Source: Mesorhizobium sp. (GTDB lineage: Bacteria; Pseudomonadota; Alphaproteobacteria; Rhizobiales; Rhizobiaceae). Taken from it: a stretch of DNA of 34,116 nt. The stretch lies in the NCBI GenBank assembly GCA_004963905.1, contig SUGL01000051.1:1-34116 (forward strand). The letters run 5' to 3'. Positions 1 through 7,773 of the stretch are shown here, piece after piece; positions within the stretch are counted from its first letter, which is position 1; each line of letters begins with the position of its first letter. The position numbers and the translations under genes are program-made. The notes beneath the pieces were generated by a model. It saw only the letters and a program-made list of their open reading frames with translations. It was not told where the DNA came from and ran no database searches.

Positions 1-214
1 CGGGTTCCTTCCTCGGGGACTTTCGTACGCCTGCCGGCGCCCGAAACTCTTCACGCTTGCCGACAGTCCGGTTGTGGCTGAAGAATTCGGTAAAGCGGTC
101 ATTCGACTGAGGAGCCAAGTCTCGTCGTTTAGCCAATTTGATGGCAACGCCGAAAGCAGCCGTTGCCGGACGGCCAACGCACCGAGTGCTTAATCTCGGA
201 CGATCAGGTCAGGG

Positions 215-1036
215 TTATGCAACGAAGCGCACAACGCCGCCTTCCACGCGCAGCGCCGCAAAGGTCGTCGCGGAGGCATGCTCCGAGCAGGCAAAGACGA
301 TCATGTTGGCGACCTCGTCGGTCGTCGCGAAGCGCCGGATGAGCGTGGTCGGGCGCATCGCGTTCAGGAAGCCCCGCTCGGCCTCCTCCTGTGTGACCCC
401 GTTCGTCTCGGCCTGCTTAGCCAAGAAGTTGCCCATGATCTCGGACCTGGTGGGGCCTGGCAGGACGGCGTTGACGGTGACGCCCGTGCCCGCGACTGCT
501 TCGGCCAGACCGCGCGAGACGGCGAGTTGCGCGGTCTTTGTCATGCCATAGTCCAGCATCTCCTTGGGAATGTTGACTGCGGATTCGCTGCTCACGAACA
601 CGACACGGCCCCAGCCTTTCCTCACCATGCGCGGCAGGTAATGGCGCGCCATCCGCACGCCGCTCATCACGTTGAGCTGGAACAGGTTGAGCCAATCCTC
701 GTCGGCGATTTTCGCGATGTCCTCGATGCCGTTGTAGTCGCGGATGTATGCTGTCCCGACGTTGTTCACGAGGATGTCGGCGTCGGGCGCCTGGGCGAAG
801 ACGGTCTCAGCGCCCGCCGCCGTCGACAGATCGGCGGCGACGCCGGAAATGTCGCCATCCGGGAATGCATGTCGCATCTGCCGCACCGCCTCATCGACGC
901 GGCCGCTTCCACGCCCGTTGACGACGACCGATGCGCCGGCGCGCGCCAGTCCTTCCGCGGTGGCGCGGCCGATGCCCGCGGTTGAGCCCGTAACGATCGC
1001 CTTGCGGCCCTTGAGTTCGATATTCACGTCATTCAT
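215..1036 (-). CDS. SDR family NAD(P)-dependent oxidoreductase (A)
   Basis: Classical short-chain dehydrogenase, 273 residues from this ATG. Seen: the cofactor motif TGSTAGIG at residues 16-23, NNVG at 91-94, a catalytic serine near 150 and the Y163-x3-K167 pair, all in the expected order. Substrate cannot be told from sequence; related proteins reduce ketones or 3-oxoacyl groups in the cytoplasm. GGAG touches the ATG at 1036, whereas an in-frame GTG at 1024 has GGAG nine bases upstream, so the true start may be 1024. Last gene of a minus-strand run that begins at 3784; only 32 bases separate it from the SRPBCC gene upstream, so co-transcription is likely. Confidence 0.88.
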   Translation of the reverse strand: MNDVNIELKGRKAIVTGSTAGIGRATAEGLARAGASVVVNGRGSGRVDEAVRQMRHAFPDGDISGVAADLSTAAGAETVFAQAPDADILVNNVGTAYIRDYNGIEDIAKIADEDWLNLFQLNVMSGVRMARHYLPRMVRKGWGRVVFVSSESAVNIPKEMLDYGMTKTAQLAVSRGLAEAVAGTGVTVNAVLPGPTRSEIMGNFLAKQAETNGVTQEEAERGFLNAMRPTTLIRRFATTDEVANMIVFACSEHASATTFAALRVEGGVVRFVA

Positions 1037-1068
1037 CTCCGATTGTATTTGGCCCGCTAGCCCCAGCG

Positions 1069-1584
1069 TCAGAACAGGCGCGTTACCCTGCCATTCGCGA
1101 CTTCCGCTTCCGCCGCGCGGGCGAGGCTTTCGACCCATAGCTGGTGATAGCGGTAGAGCGCGCCGGGATGCTTGCGCCCGAGCTCCTCGAGGAACCAGGA
1201 GCCCTGCTGCGTCTCCTCGGTCAACACATGACAGCCGTCGGCCGTGGGCGTAATCACCCAGCCGTGGTAGGCGCTCGAACCTGTTTCGTCACCGTCGACC
1301 GTCGTCGCCCAGGCGAGCCTGTGGCCAGGCACGCATTCCGTCACTACAAGGCTCATCGGAAAGCCGACCGTAACCCGGCTGTACCGCGTCCCGAGCCCCA
1401 GTTCCCTCCCGCCGCTCAGGATTTTGACCTGATCTTCGGCAGGAAAATAGCGCGACCAGTTCTCGGCATCGACGAGCAGCTTCCAGACCACTTCGGGCGG
1501 AGCTTCCACGTCGATGTCATTGAGCGCGTAGATGGCCGATATTCTCGGGCTGTACCGCTCGGGCCAGATTACACGGTCATACAT
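1069..1584 (-). CDS. SRPBCC-fold polyketide cyclase/START-like protein
   Basis: 171 residues. Seen: an N-terminal segment around residues 20-45 (DIDVEAPPEVVWKLLVDAEN, then WSRYFP) typical of the SRPBCC ligand-binding fold, a central beta-rich part, and a C-terminal helix ending in LARAAEAEVANG. The family binds hydrophobic ligands or acts as cyclase/dehydratase; no catalytic signature lets me choose. It starts three bases after the stop of the upstream oxidoreductase gene and has only a weak ribosome site, so translation is probably coupled. A second ATG four bases further upstream-to-downstream lies in another frame. Part of the SDR operon. Confidence 0.8.
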   Translation of the reverse strand: MYDRVIWPERYSPRISAIYALNDIDVEAPPEVVWKLLVDAENWSRYFPAEDQVKILSGGRELGLGTRYSRVTVGFPMSLVVTECVPGHRLAWATTVDGDETGSSAYHGWVITPTADGCHVLTEETQQGSWFLEELGRKHPGALYRYHQLWVESLARAAEAEVANGRVTRLF

Positions 1585-1587
1585 TGT

Positions 1588-2186
1588 TCACGACGCTCTC
1601 TTGAACAGATCCTGGAAGATGAGAGGCGCCCAGCTACTTCCGCGCGCCTGGACTAGCAGCCCACCTTCCGAAAGCCCGCCAAGTTTGACCGGCGCGAAAC
1701 CGAGATTTTCCGCAAGCGCACCAATCTCCGCTGCGGCGGCGTCATTGTCGCTCGCCAGGAAGACGGCTCTCCTGCCGCCATGCACGGCTGGGTCTTGATC
1801 CAGGACGGCAGCGACCAGATGGTTGAAGCCTTTCACCAGCTTGGCTCCGGTGAATGCCTTCGCAACGACGGCAGAGGACGGGAGACCGCCCAGTTCCTCA
1901 TCCGGGGCCTGCGTGTTCATCGCGTCGATGACGGTCTTTCCCTGCCAGGTGGGCAGCGCCCTCGCGACCTCCGGGTGCGACTCGAAGCGGACAGCCAAAA
2001 GATGATGTCCGCCTTGACCGCCTCCGACAGGGTCTTGGGAATGATCTCCGATCCGATTGCGGCTGCATCGGATGCAAAGCTCTCCGGGTCGCGCGTGGTT
2101 GCAACGAATACTTCGATGCCTTTGCGGGCGAACGCCCTGGCCAGGGCCCGGCCGACGTTGCCGAAGCCGATTATCGCATAGCTCAT
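1588..2186 (-). pseudogene. Frameshifted NAD(P)-binding oxidoreductase (F420-dependent NADP reductase-like)
   Basis: Two reading frames together make one protein of about 198 residues. The first part starts at 2186 after a good AGGAGA site and begins MSYAIIGFGNVGRALARAFA, a Rossmann nucleotide-binding start. The second part continues with AVRFESHPEVARALP, then GKTVIDAMNTQ and KGFNHL, as in NADPH-dependent F420 reductase-like proteins. The frames meet at a run of four A's at 1997-2000 (T's in the gene); a fifth base would restore a phenylalanine-leucine junction and a continuous protein. Either a real one-base deletion or a sequencing error. The rest shows no decay. Lies between SDR B and the SRPBCC gene. 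Confidence 0.8.
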
Positions 2187-2214
2187 GATAGTCTCCTTTG
2201 GTTTTTCGGCGCGG

Positions 2215-2985
2215 TCAGAGCTTGTAGCCGCCGCTCGCCTCAATCGTCTGGCCGGTCACCCAGTGGCCGGCGTCGGAAGCCAGGAACGCCACGACGGCGG
2301 CGATTTCCGAAGGCTCGCCAAAGCGTCCAAGCGCGATTTGGGCCTCGACCGCCTTTACGAGTTCGGGATCATTCTCCCGGAAGTCGGCGTTCGCGTCGGT
2401 TCGCGTGTAGCCCGGCGCCACGGCGTTCGCGGTGATACCGCGCGGCCCCAGCTCGGACGCGAGCGCATGGGTCAGGTTGTTGATGGCCGCCTTGGCCATC
2501 GAGTAGATCGGCGCGGCGGTCACGGGCTTCGTCGCTGCTGCGGAAGAGATGTTGATGATGCGTCCGCCATCGGCGAGACGATTCAGAGCGGCCTGAACGA
2601 TGAAGAAGGGCGCGCGGGCGTACACCGCGATCAGCGTGTCCCAACTGTCCGGGGTCGCGTCCTTGAAGCCGACCCAGCCGGTATTGCCGGCGTTGTTGAC
2701 CAGGATGTCGAGGGCTTTGCTTCCGTTCCGCCTGGTGAACTCGTCGTCGAGTCTCTGGAACAGGGTCGGGACGGTCGCCGGGTCGCCGAGGTCCGCCTGG
2801 ATTGCGAACGCAGTGCCACCATCTTTCTCGATGGCCGCAACCGCCTCGTCTGCGCCGGATTTGCTGGCGTTGTAGGTCAGTGCCACCGTCGCTCCATCCT
2901 TTGCAAGACGTTCGGCGATGGCGCGGCCAATGCCCCGCGATGCCCCGGTAACGAGAGCAGTCTTTCCTTTAAGAGATTGTTCCAT
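2215..2985 (-). CDS. SDR family oxidoreductase (B)
   Basis: 256 residues, classical short-chain dehydrogenase. Seen: TGASRGIG at 13-20, NNAG at 97-100, SS at 147-148, Y161-x3-K165, and a C-terminal GQTIEASGGYKL typical of the family's last strand. Probably a cytoplasmic NADP(H)-dependent ketone/alcohol oxidoreductase; substrate unknown. An upstream ATG at 3000 has no ribosome site, while the ATG at 2985 follows GGAAG by about eight bases, so I chose 2985. It lies between SDR C and the frameshifted oxidoreductase in one minus-strand run with gaps under 70 bases. Confidence 0.9.
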   Translation of the reverse strand: MEQSLKGKTALVTGASRGIGRAIAERLAKDGATVALTYNASKSGADEAVAAIEKDGGTAFAIQADLGDPATVPTLFQRLDDEFTRRNGSKALDILVNNAGNTGWVGFKDATPDSWDTLIAVYARAPFFIVQAALNRLADGGRIINISSAAATKPVTAAPIYSMAKAAINNLTHALASELGPRGITANAVAPGYTRTDANADFRENDPELVKAVEAQIALGRFGEPSEIAAVVAFLASDAGHWVTGQTIEASGGYKL

Positions 2986-3049
2986 TTTGTTTTCTTCCAT
3001 GGATGTTCGACTAATGGGTGCGCTGGGGTGACCGGTCGGGCGCGGCGCG

Positions 3050-3784
3050 TCAGAGCTGCGCCAAGCCGCCGTCGACGGCGACCTCGCTGGCGATCATGAA
3101 GCTGCTGTCGTCCGACGCGAGGAAGGCCGCCACAGCTCCAATCTCCGCCGGATCGGCCATGCGCTGCAGGGGGGGCATCGCGCCGTAGGCGCTCTGGCCC
3201 TCCTCGCCTAGCGCTTCCTTCGCGAGTTCGGTCGCAGTCGCCCCGGGCGACAGCACGTTGACCCGGATGCCGGTGCCCTTCAGGTCCTCCGCCCAGGTCC
3301 GCGCGAGGTTGCGCACTGCAGCCTTGCTCGCGCTGTAGGCGGTGAATGCCGGGGCACCAGTGGTGCCGGCGCTCGATCCGGTCAGGATGATCGAAGCACC
3401 CGGGCCCATCAGCGGCAGTGCCTTCTGGACCGTGAAGATCGTACCCTTCACATTGGTGTCGAAGGTTTCGTCAATGTGCTGGGCGGTGATCTTCCCGAGC
3501 GGGAGCGGACTTCCAGCCCCGGCATTGGCGAAGACGATGTCGAGGGTTCCGCGCTCGGCCTTGACCTCCGCGTAGAGCCGGTCGAGATCGGCCTCATCCG
3601 AGACCGAGCCCTTGACCGCGCGGGCATTTGGCCCGAGGTCGGCCACAGCTGCGTCGAGCGCGTCCTGCCGGCGGCCGAAGATGAAGACGAAGGCGCCCTC
3701 TTCGATGAATCGCTTTGCAGCAGCGCGGCCAATGCCGGTAGCGCCGCCCGTAACGGCCGCAACCTTGCCCCTAAGCTTTCCCAT
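3050..3784 (-). CDS. SDR family oxidoreductase (C)
   Basis: 244 residues. Seen: TGGATGIG at 12-19, NAG at 87-89, SS at 137-138, Y150-x3-K154 and a C-terminal VDGGLAQL. The start at 3784 follows AGGAGA with five spacer bases. First gene of the five-gene minus-strand run and divergent from the LysR gene that starts at 4040; LysR proteins often control such a divergent operon, so this is the likely target promoter side. Three SDRs in one operon suggest successive or parallel redox steps, but nothing in the sequence names the substrate. Confidence 0.9.
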   Translation of the reverse strand: MGKLRGKVAAVTGGATGIGRAAAKRFIEEGAFVFIFGRRQDALDAAVADLGPNARAVKGSVSDEADLDRLYAEVKAERGTLDIVFANAGAGSPLPLGKITAQHIDETFDTNVKGTIFTVQKALPLMGPGASIILTGSSAGTTGAPAFTAYSASKAAVRNLARTWAEDLKGTGIRVNVLSPGATATELAKEALGEEGQSAYGAMPPLQRMADPAEIGAVAAFLASDDSSFMIASEVAVDGGLAQL

Positions 3785-3805
3785 GACTTCTCCTTGCGTT
3801 GTGTC

Positions 3806-3822
3806 GGGACAGCGTCTGTCCC
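3806..3822. promoter_or_regulatory. Inverted repeat upstream of the SDR operon
   Basis: GGGACAG, three bases, CTGTCCC: a perfect 7-bp inverted repeat lying 22-38 bases upstream of the SDR C start codon. A second, smaller one (CACTC-GTT-GAGTG, 3852-3864) lies further up. Either could be an operator or a hairpin in the leader. No clear -35/-10 pair was recognised here. Confidence 0.4.
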
Positions 3823-4014
3823 CGAGAACCTCGAAATGGGTCCGCCGGCGTCACTCGTTGAGTGCGGAAACGCGCATATCGGTGGTGCGAAATCGATCCG
3901 GCTGGACGACTAACGGCGGCCACGACGATCGCCGGGTTGGGTCGCGCTCGTCGGCATGGGCAATAATGACCGCCCGTATTGCCGTTCGATGTGTTAGACA
4001 CAGGCTTTGAAGGC

Positions 4015-4041
4015 GCACCATTGGTGCGGGATTGCACCAAT
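4015..4041. promoter_or_regulatory. Triple half-site operator covering the lysR start
   Basis: Three copies of one half-site sit side by side: GCACCA (4015-4020), its inverse ATTGGTGC (4020-4027), then GCACCAAT (4034-4041). The last two form a perfect 8-bp inverted repeat with a six-base spacer, and the end of the last arm is the A and T of the lysR ATG. LysR proteins bind such dyads and usually repress their own gene. Binding by this LysR is inferred, not shown. Confidence 0.55.
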
Positions 4042-4927
4042 GATCGAATGGGATGACGTTCGCTACTTCCTTGCCGTCGCGCGCGGAGGCTCCGTACGGG
4101 CCGCCGCCAAGCGCCTCGGTGTGAATCACGCGACCGTGCTGCGACGCATCGCCCAGCTCGAGGAAAGCTTGGGAACGCATATGTTCGAAAAGCTGCCCTC
4201 GGGCTACCGCCTGACTTCTGCGGGAGAGGAGGTCGTCGATCTCGCACACCAGATGGAGGCGTCGTCGCATCTGCTGGAGACGCGCGTCTTGGGTCGCGAC
4301 CAGAGCGCGCGCGGGCTTTTGCGGGTGACGCTTCCGCCGTTCCTCGCCACACACCTGCTCATGCCCGATCTCGCCGACTTCGGGCGTCTGCATCCGGATA
4401 TCGAGATGGAAATCTTGACTACTGGCGAGGTGGCGAACCTGACCAACCGGGAGGCCGATGTCGCTATCCGCATTGTTACGGACCGTAAGACCCTGCCGCT
4501 CAATCTTCACGGCCTGAAGGGGCCGGAGCTGTTCAGCGGCGTCTACATGTCTCGTGAGCGACTGGCCGCGTGGCATGCGGGCGCGTCTGATCCCGTCCGG
4601 TGGATCGCGATAGACGATCATGGAATTCCGCGATGGGTTCGCGACGGAGAGGTTCACACCACTGGAATTCCCTTCAGGACCCCGGATGCCCAGACGCAGA
4701 TCGTAGCGGCGCAGCAAGGAATCGGGATGACGAAACTGCCATGCTTCGTCGGAGATTCCGACCCCCTGCTGGCGAGAGTGCCGGGCACCGACCCGCCCAT
4801 GCATGGAACGCTTTGGCTTCTGACACAGGGGGAGACGCGCAAGACGAAGCGCGTGCGGCTCTTCACTGAGTTCGTCTCCCGCAGGCTCGCGGCATACGCT
4901 CCGCTTCTCGCGGGACTGTCCGCATAG
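4040..4927 (+). CDS. LysR family transcriptional regulator
   Basis: 295 residues. Seen: an N-terminal winged helix-turn-helix (residues about 1-60, start MIEWDDVRYFLAVARGGS, recognition part RLGVNHATVLRRIAQLEESL) followed by a substrate-binding domain. The ATG at 4040 is the standard start of this subfamily; a TTG at 4007 would add eleven residues encoded inside the inverted repeats and is less likely. There is no good ribosome site before either start. Divergent from the three-SDR operon, which it probably controls, with its own dyad on the start codon suggesting autoregulation. The effector is unknown. Confidence 0.9.
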   Translation: MIEWDDVRYFLAVARGGSVRAAAKRLGVNHATVLRRIAQLEESLGTHMFEKLPSGYRLTSAGEEVVDLAHQMEASSHLLETRVLGRDQSARGLLRVTLPPFLATHLLMPDLADFGRLHPDIEMEILTTGEVANLTNREADVAIRIVTDRKTLPLNLHGLKGPELFSGVYMSRERLAAWHAGASDPVRWIAIDDHGIPRWVRDGEVHTTGIPFRTPDAQTQIVAAQQGIGMTKLPCFVGDSDPLLARVPGTDPPMHGTLWLLTQGETRKTKRVRLFTEFVSRRLAAYAPLLAGLSA

Positions 4928-5160
4928 CGCGACTGACGCGCGGCAGTTTAGCCGGTGGCGCTTGCAGCGCATAAGAAATGACTTGCCTACAGTGCTGCCT
5001 CCACGAACAGGACCGTGCTCCAACCGCAGAAGCCGACACAGAACTCACATTGGCATCGCCGTGGCGAAAGTGCAGCCGTCGCCAGCCAGATGACCGCATG
5101 GCATTTGCAGGAACAAGGAACCTTGGCTCGAATGACCGAATGGAGGCGCAAATTGTTCAC

Positions 5161-5183
5161 GGCTCCACTCGTGAAGTGGAGCC
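5161..5183. repeat. Perfect hairpin downstream of the broken recombinase gene
   Basis: GGCTCCACT, five bases, AGTGGAGCC: a perfect 9-bp stem starting eight bases beyond the recombinase stop. There is no T-tract on either side, so it is not a standard terminator. A degenerate version of the same hairpin follows the intact recombinase copy at 15883-15904, showing that it belongs to the recombinase unit. Confidence 0.6.
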
Positions 5184-5191
5184 GCTCTTGA

Positions 5192-5730
5192 TCAAACCTC
5201 AATTGCCTCCGCAAGTTCGAGAGCATCCTCTACATCGAAGCCTTGGTGCGACGCAGGGAATGAGTGCCGTATTCCTGGGGTCGAAGCCCGATCGCTTCGA
5301 CCCATTCGTCAACGAGGCGGGCATATTGCCTTGTGCTCATGTGAGCCCTTGGATCGATCCTGCTCGGAAATGCGTAATCATCCACAGTCCCACCGCGTCG
5401 TTCCAGCCATGCGAGAAGGCTGGAGCGTGCGTCGCTCATCAACTCGAACTGAACAGGTCGACCGGTCTTCTGTTGGGTGACCATCGCGCGAGTTCGGATT
5501 TCCTGCCCCACAACAAGGTTGCCCATTTTGATCTTGACGAGATCGCAGCCGCGCAACTTGCTATCGATCGCCAAATCGAAGAGCGCTCTGTCTCGCAGAC
5601 GTCGTTCCCGATCGAGAAAGAAGCGTATCACCCATATCTGAGGTTTCAGAGGGCGTTTCGTTCCGACCTTTTTGCCTGCATTCCATGCCCGGCGATCGGA
5701 GGCAGTGAGATCGTAGCACGAGTGTCCCAT
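5192..5730 (-). pseudogene. Broken standalone tyrosine recombinase (copy 1)
   Basis: Homologue of the intact recombinase at 15913-16545. It starts at 5730 after AGGAGA and keeps the first catalytic arginine, the beta-strand lysine region (TQQKTGRPVQFE) and the HSLRR motif (HxxR). It then meets a stop at 5230. Compared with copy 2, 91 nt are missing at a shared TCGA, removing the GH motif and the nucleophilic tyrosine and shifting frame; the original last codons (VEDALELAEA) remain in another frame to 5192. One codon is also missing in LKP-QIW. The product, if made, lacks the catalytic tyrosine. Strand identity with copy 2 is high but clearly diverged, so the duplication is not recent. Confidence 0.9.
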
Positions 5731-5935
5731 TTCGTTTCTCCTTCGGGCCATGATTGGCCACCGGAGAAAACGCCGGTAGACGGTTGAGGGCCGGAGGCGG
5801 ACGATCGGTTGTCAGTCCGTCGATCCCAGCAAGCCGACATTTACAGATTACTCCACGCTCAACCTAGAATCTTTCGACGGTCTCGGCCTAACAGCGCACA
5901 CTTGTGGGCAACAGATGAAAATGGGAGGATGCGCG

Positions 5936-6283
5936 ATGTCGAAAGAGCCATACGATACCGCCGCCTTCATTTCCGAACTCATCCGCGCAGCGAACGAAAC
6001 GGATCAGCTAACCAAGTTGCAGCGCGCGAGGTTGCTACAACGCGCGGCCGTCACGCTCCGTCGCGACTACCAGTGCAAGGTCGATTATTCCGGAACGCCG
6101 GCAAACATCAAATGGCTGGGACACGTAATATACAGCTGGCCAGAAATGCCTCGTCTGATCGACATGTTCTCGGATGAGGAGGTGTCAAACGAGTTGCTTT
6201 ACGCAGCATGGCTCTTCAAACAAGAGATTGCTGCGATTGAGGCCGGTAAGCCAAAGGTGTTGCCAGCCAAGACGAAGCGTTGA
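5936..6283 (+). CDS. Conserved hypothetical protein
   Basis: 115 residues, not recognised as a named family. The ATG at 5936 has a very good ribosome site (GGGAGGA, six-base spacing); an upstream ATG at 5915 lacks one. The protein looks mostly helical and soluble, with charged segments (SKLxR-like basic stretch LQRARLLQRAAVTLRRDY near residue 35) and a C-terminal lysine-rich tail PAKTKR. No signal peptide or membrane segment. It stands alone between the recombinase and rpsU, same strand as rpsU. Confidence 0.65.
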   Translation: MSKEPYDTAAFISELIRAANETDQLTKLQRARLLQRAAVTLRRDYQCKVDYSGTPANIKWLGHVIYSWPEMPRLIDMFSDEEVSNELLYAAWLFKQEIAAIEAGKPKVLPAKTKR

Positions 6284-6389
6284 CCCGGCTCTGGTCAAGG
6301 GTTTCGTTTTGGGCGGCTACCGGCAGACTTTTTTCGCTGAGCTCTGGTCGACCGCGAACCGACGCCCTCGGGGCAAGTCAGGAAACCCA

Positions 6390-6643
6390 TTGCAAGTTTG
6401 GTAAGAGATAACAATATTGACCAGGCCCTGCGGGTGCGAAAAAAGAAAATGCAAAGAGAAGGGAGCTTTCGTGAAATGAGAGCGCGAAAGGCCTACGAAA
6501 AACCTTCGGAACGTCGCGGCCGAAAAAACGAAGCGATCAGACCGGCGAAAAAGTTGGTAAGAAAGCGGGGCGCAGCGCGAAGGTCTTCTTCCCGCGCCAA
6601 GAAGAAACCTATTGCTCCTCGCACAGCGCCACGACCTGCATAG
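6390..6643 (+). CDS. rpsU: Ribosomal protein bS21 paralogue with disrupted start
   Basis: Clear bS21: VRDNNIDQALRVRKKKMQREG, then FREMRARKAYEKPSE, followed by a basic tail rich in R, K and A. The normal family start MQVLVRDNN is encoded here as TTG CAA GTT then one missing T (three T's at 6397-6399 where four are needed). AGGA lies seven bases before that TTG at 6390. As it stands, the frame can only be entered at the TTG at 6398, too far from the ribosome site and lacking the first residues. So either a one-base error, or an extra rpsU copy that is weakly translated or dead. Rhizobia often carry more than one rpsU. A terminator follows. Confidence 0.75.
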
Positions 6644-6668
6644 TTGTTTCAGAATCGTGCCAACCCGC

Positions 6669-6688
6669 CCCCGCTTCGGCGGGGTTTT
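6669..6688 (+). terminator. Rho-independent terminator after rpsU
   Basis: CCCCGC, TTCG tetraloop, GCGGGG, then TTTT. It follows the rpsU stop by 25 bases and touches the stop codon of the convergent minus-strand gene. Confidence 0.88.
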
Positions 6689-6909
6689 CAGTTCAGCTTT
6701 GCCTTCGACCGCCTACGCGGCGCCTTAACCGGGACTGCCGGCTGAGCCGCTTCATGCGCCAGCCTTGCCAGCCTCAACCTTTCGGTCTTGACCTCGCGGG
6801 CTTCCGTCTCAGCATCAATGATCTGCTGAGCGGCCTTGGTGGTGGCATCACTCTTCTTTTCGCCAGTTGTTGCCTTCGGCTTGAAAACGCCATCTGGAAC
6901 GGTTTTCAT
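6688..6909 (-). CDS. Small conserved rhizobial hypothetical protein
   Basis: 73 residues starting MKTVPDGVFKPKA, then an alanine/glutamate-rich helical segment (AAQQIIDAETEAREVKTERLRLARLAHEAA) and a basic proline-containing tail. I recognise the pattern from small rhizobial proteins without known function. AAGGA lies seven bases before the ATG. Probably soluble; perhaps nucleic-acid binding, judging only by the basic tail. Convergent with rpsU and sharing its terminator region. Confidence 0.7.
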   Translation of the reverse strand: MKTVPDGVFKPKATTGEKKSDATTKAAQQIIDAETEAREVKTERLRLARLAHEAAQPAVPVKAPRRRSKAKLN

Positions 6910-7017
6910 CTGTTATCCTTCACATAGTGAAAAGGCCGGGACATTGCCCGACCTTCCCCATTCGCCTCAATGGCCAGTGCCAGTACATCCGTGGTCAAAG
7001 ACCAGAAGCGAGACGTT

Positions 7018-7227
7018 TTACGCAGCTTGAAGGTTTTCGGCCGCGCTTTTGCCCTTGCGCTCATCCTTCACGATATCGAACGAGAGCTTCTGGCCCTCGA
7101 CGATTGAGCGCATGCCGGCACGTTCAACGGCGGAGATGTGAACGAACACATCAGCGCTGCCATCTTCCGGAGCGATAAAGCCGAAGCCCTTGGTAGCATT
7201 GAAGAACTTGACAGTTCCTGTGGTCAT
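7018..7227 (-). CDS. cspA: Cold-shock domain protein
   Basis: 69 residues, a single cold-shock domain of normal length. Seen: GTVKFFNATKGFGFIAPEDG (RNP1, KGFGFI) and DVFVHISAVE (RNP2), the two single-strand nucleic-acid-binding motifs. CspA-type proteins act as RNA chaperones. AAGGAAA lies before the ATG at 7227. A likely promoter at 7363-7391 gives a leader of about 130 bases, as in other csp genes whose leaders are regulatory. Rhizobia carry several csp paralogues; which one this is cannot be told. Confidence 0.93.
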   Translation of the reverse strand: MTTGTVKFFNATKGFGFIAPEDGSADVFVHISAVERAGMRSIVEGQKLSFDIVKDERKGKSAAENLQAA

Positions 7228-7362
7228 GACGATTTCCTTTCAATCGGCATAGAGTTTCGTCGCCTGGCCGAATGCCAAGCGCCGTAATGGTCGAAATTGA
7301 GAGGAAGATCGGTTGGACGCCGAAGCGCAAAAACAAGCTCAACAAGCAAGATCGATAGGCTG

Positions 7363-7391
7363 CATATAGACGAGCACCGTCCATGACGCAA
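7363..7391 (-). promoter_or_regulatory. Putative housekeeping promoter of the csp gene
   Basis: On the minus strand: TTGCGT (7391-7386), 17 bases, TATATG (7368-7363), close to the alphaproteobacterial CTTGAC-N17-CTATAT pattern. Transcription would begin near 7356, leaving a leader of about 130 bases before the csp start. Confidence 0.5.
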
Positions 7392-7504
7392 GGGCTTGTG
7401 AAATCACGCCTATCCCTGCATCGGTGCGGATGCGATCGGCGTGTGGCTAGACTCCGCTCCGTAAATCGACACTGCGAACCGACAGGCCAAGTGATGATAC
7501 CGGT

Positions 7505-7760
7505 GGCGCCGATGGGATCGATCAAGCTCGCGCTGTGCTGAGCTCTCTCACTGGCAACTCGAAAATAGCAGCCCCGGCCATAAACGAGTTTCTGATAGAG
7601 ATGATGACACTGGCTCTCCTGGGCGAGAGCGGTCGAGAAACGGTAGCGCAGCTTGCCTGTGTGACCTCCAGAGCGCTACATGGTAACCATCGTCGACAAG
7701 GAATCTAAGGACATCGGCGGCTGAGAGACAGTGACCGCGCTCCCGTCTGCACGAAATCTT
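7505..7760 (-). pseudogene. Possible response-regulator receiver remnant
   Basis: Two frames show receiver-like pieces: DVLRFLVDDGYHVA followed by AALPFLDRSRP in one, then SVIIS and FMAGAAIFEL in the next, matching the order of helix 1, the loop and the phosphoacceptor strand of a receiver domain. The phosphoacceptor aspartate is not preserved and there is at least one frameshift. No start codon or ribosome site is convincing. This is a weak call based on pattern; the rest of 7228-7773 is non-coding apart from the csp promoter. Confidence 0.33.
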
Positions 7761-7773
7761 GGGGAGCGATGTC

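Noticed and set aside
3851..5023. A 390-residue minus-strand frame opposite lysR
   Set aside because: It mirrors the lysR reading frame, has no family or ribosome site, and LysR is unmistakable on the other strand.
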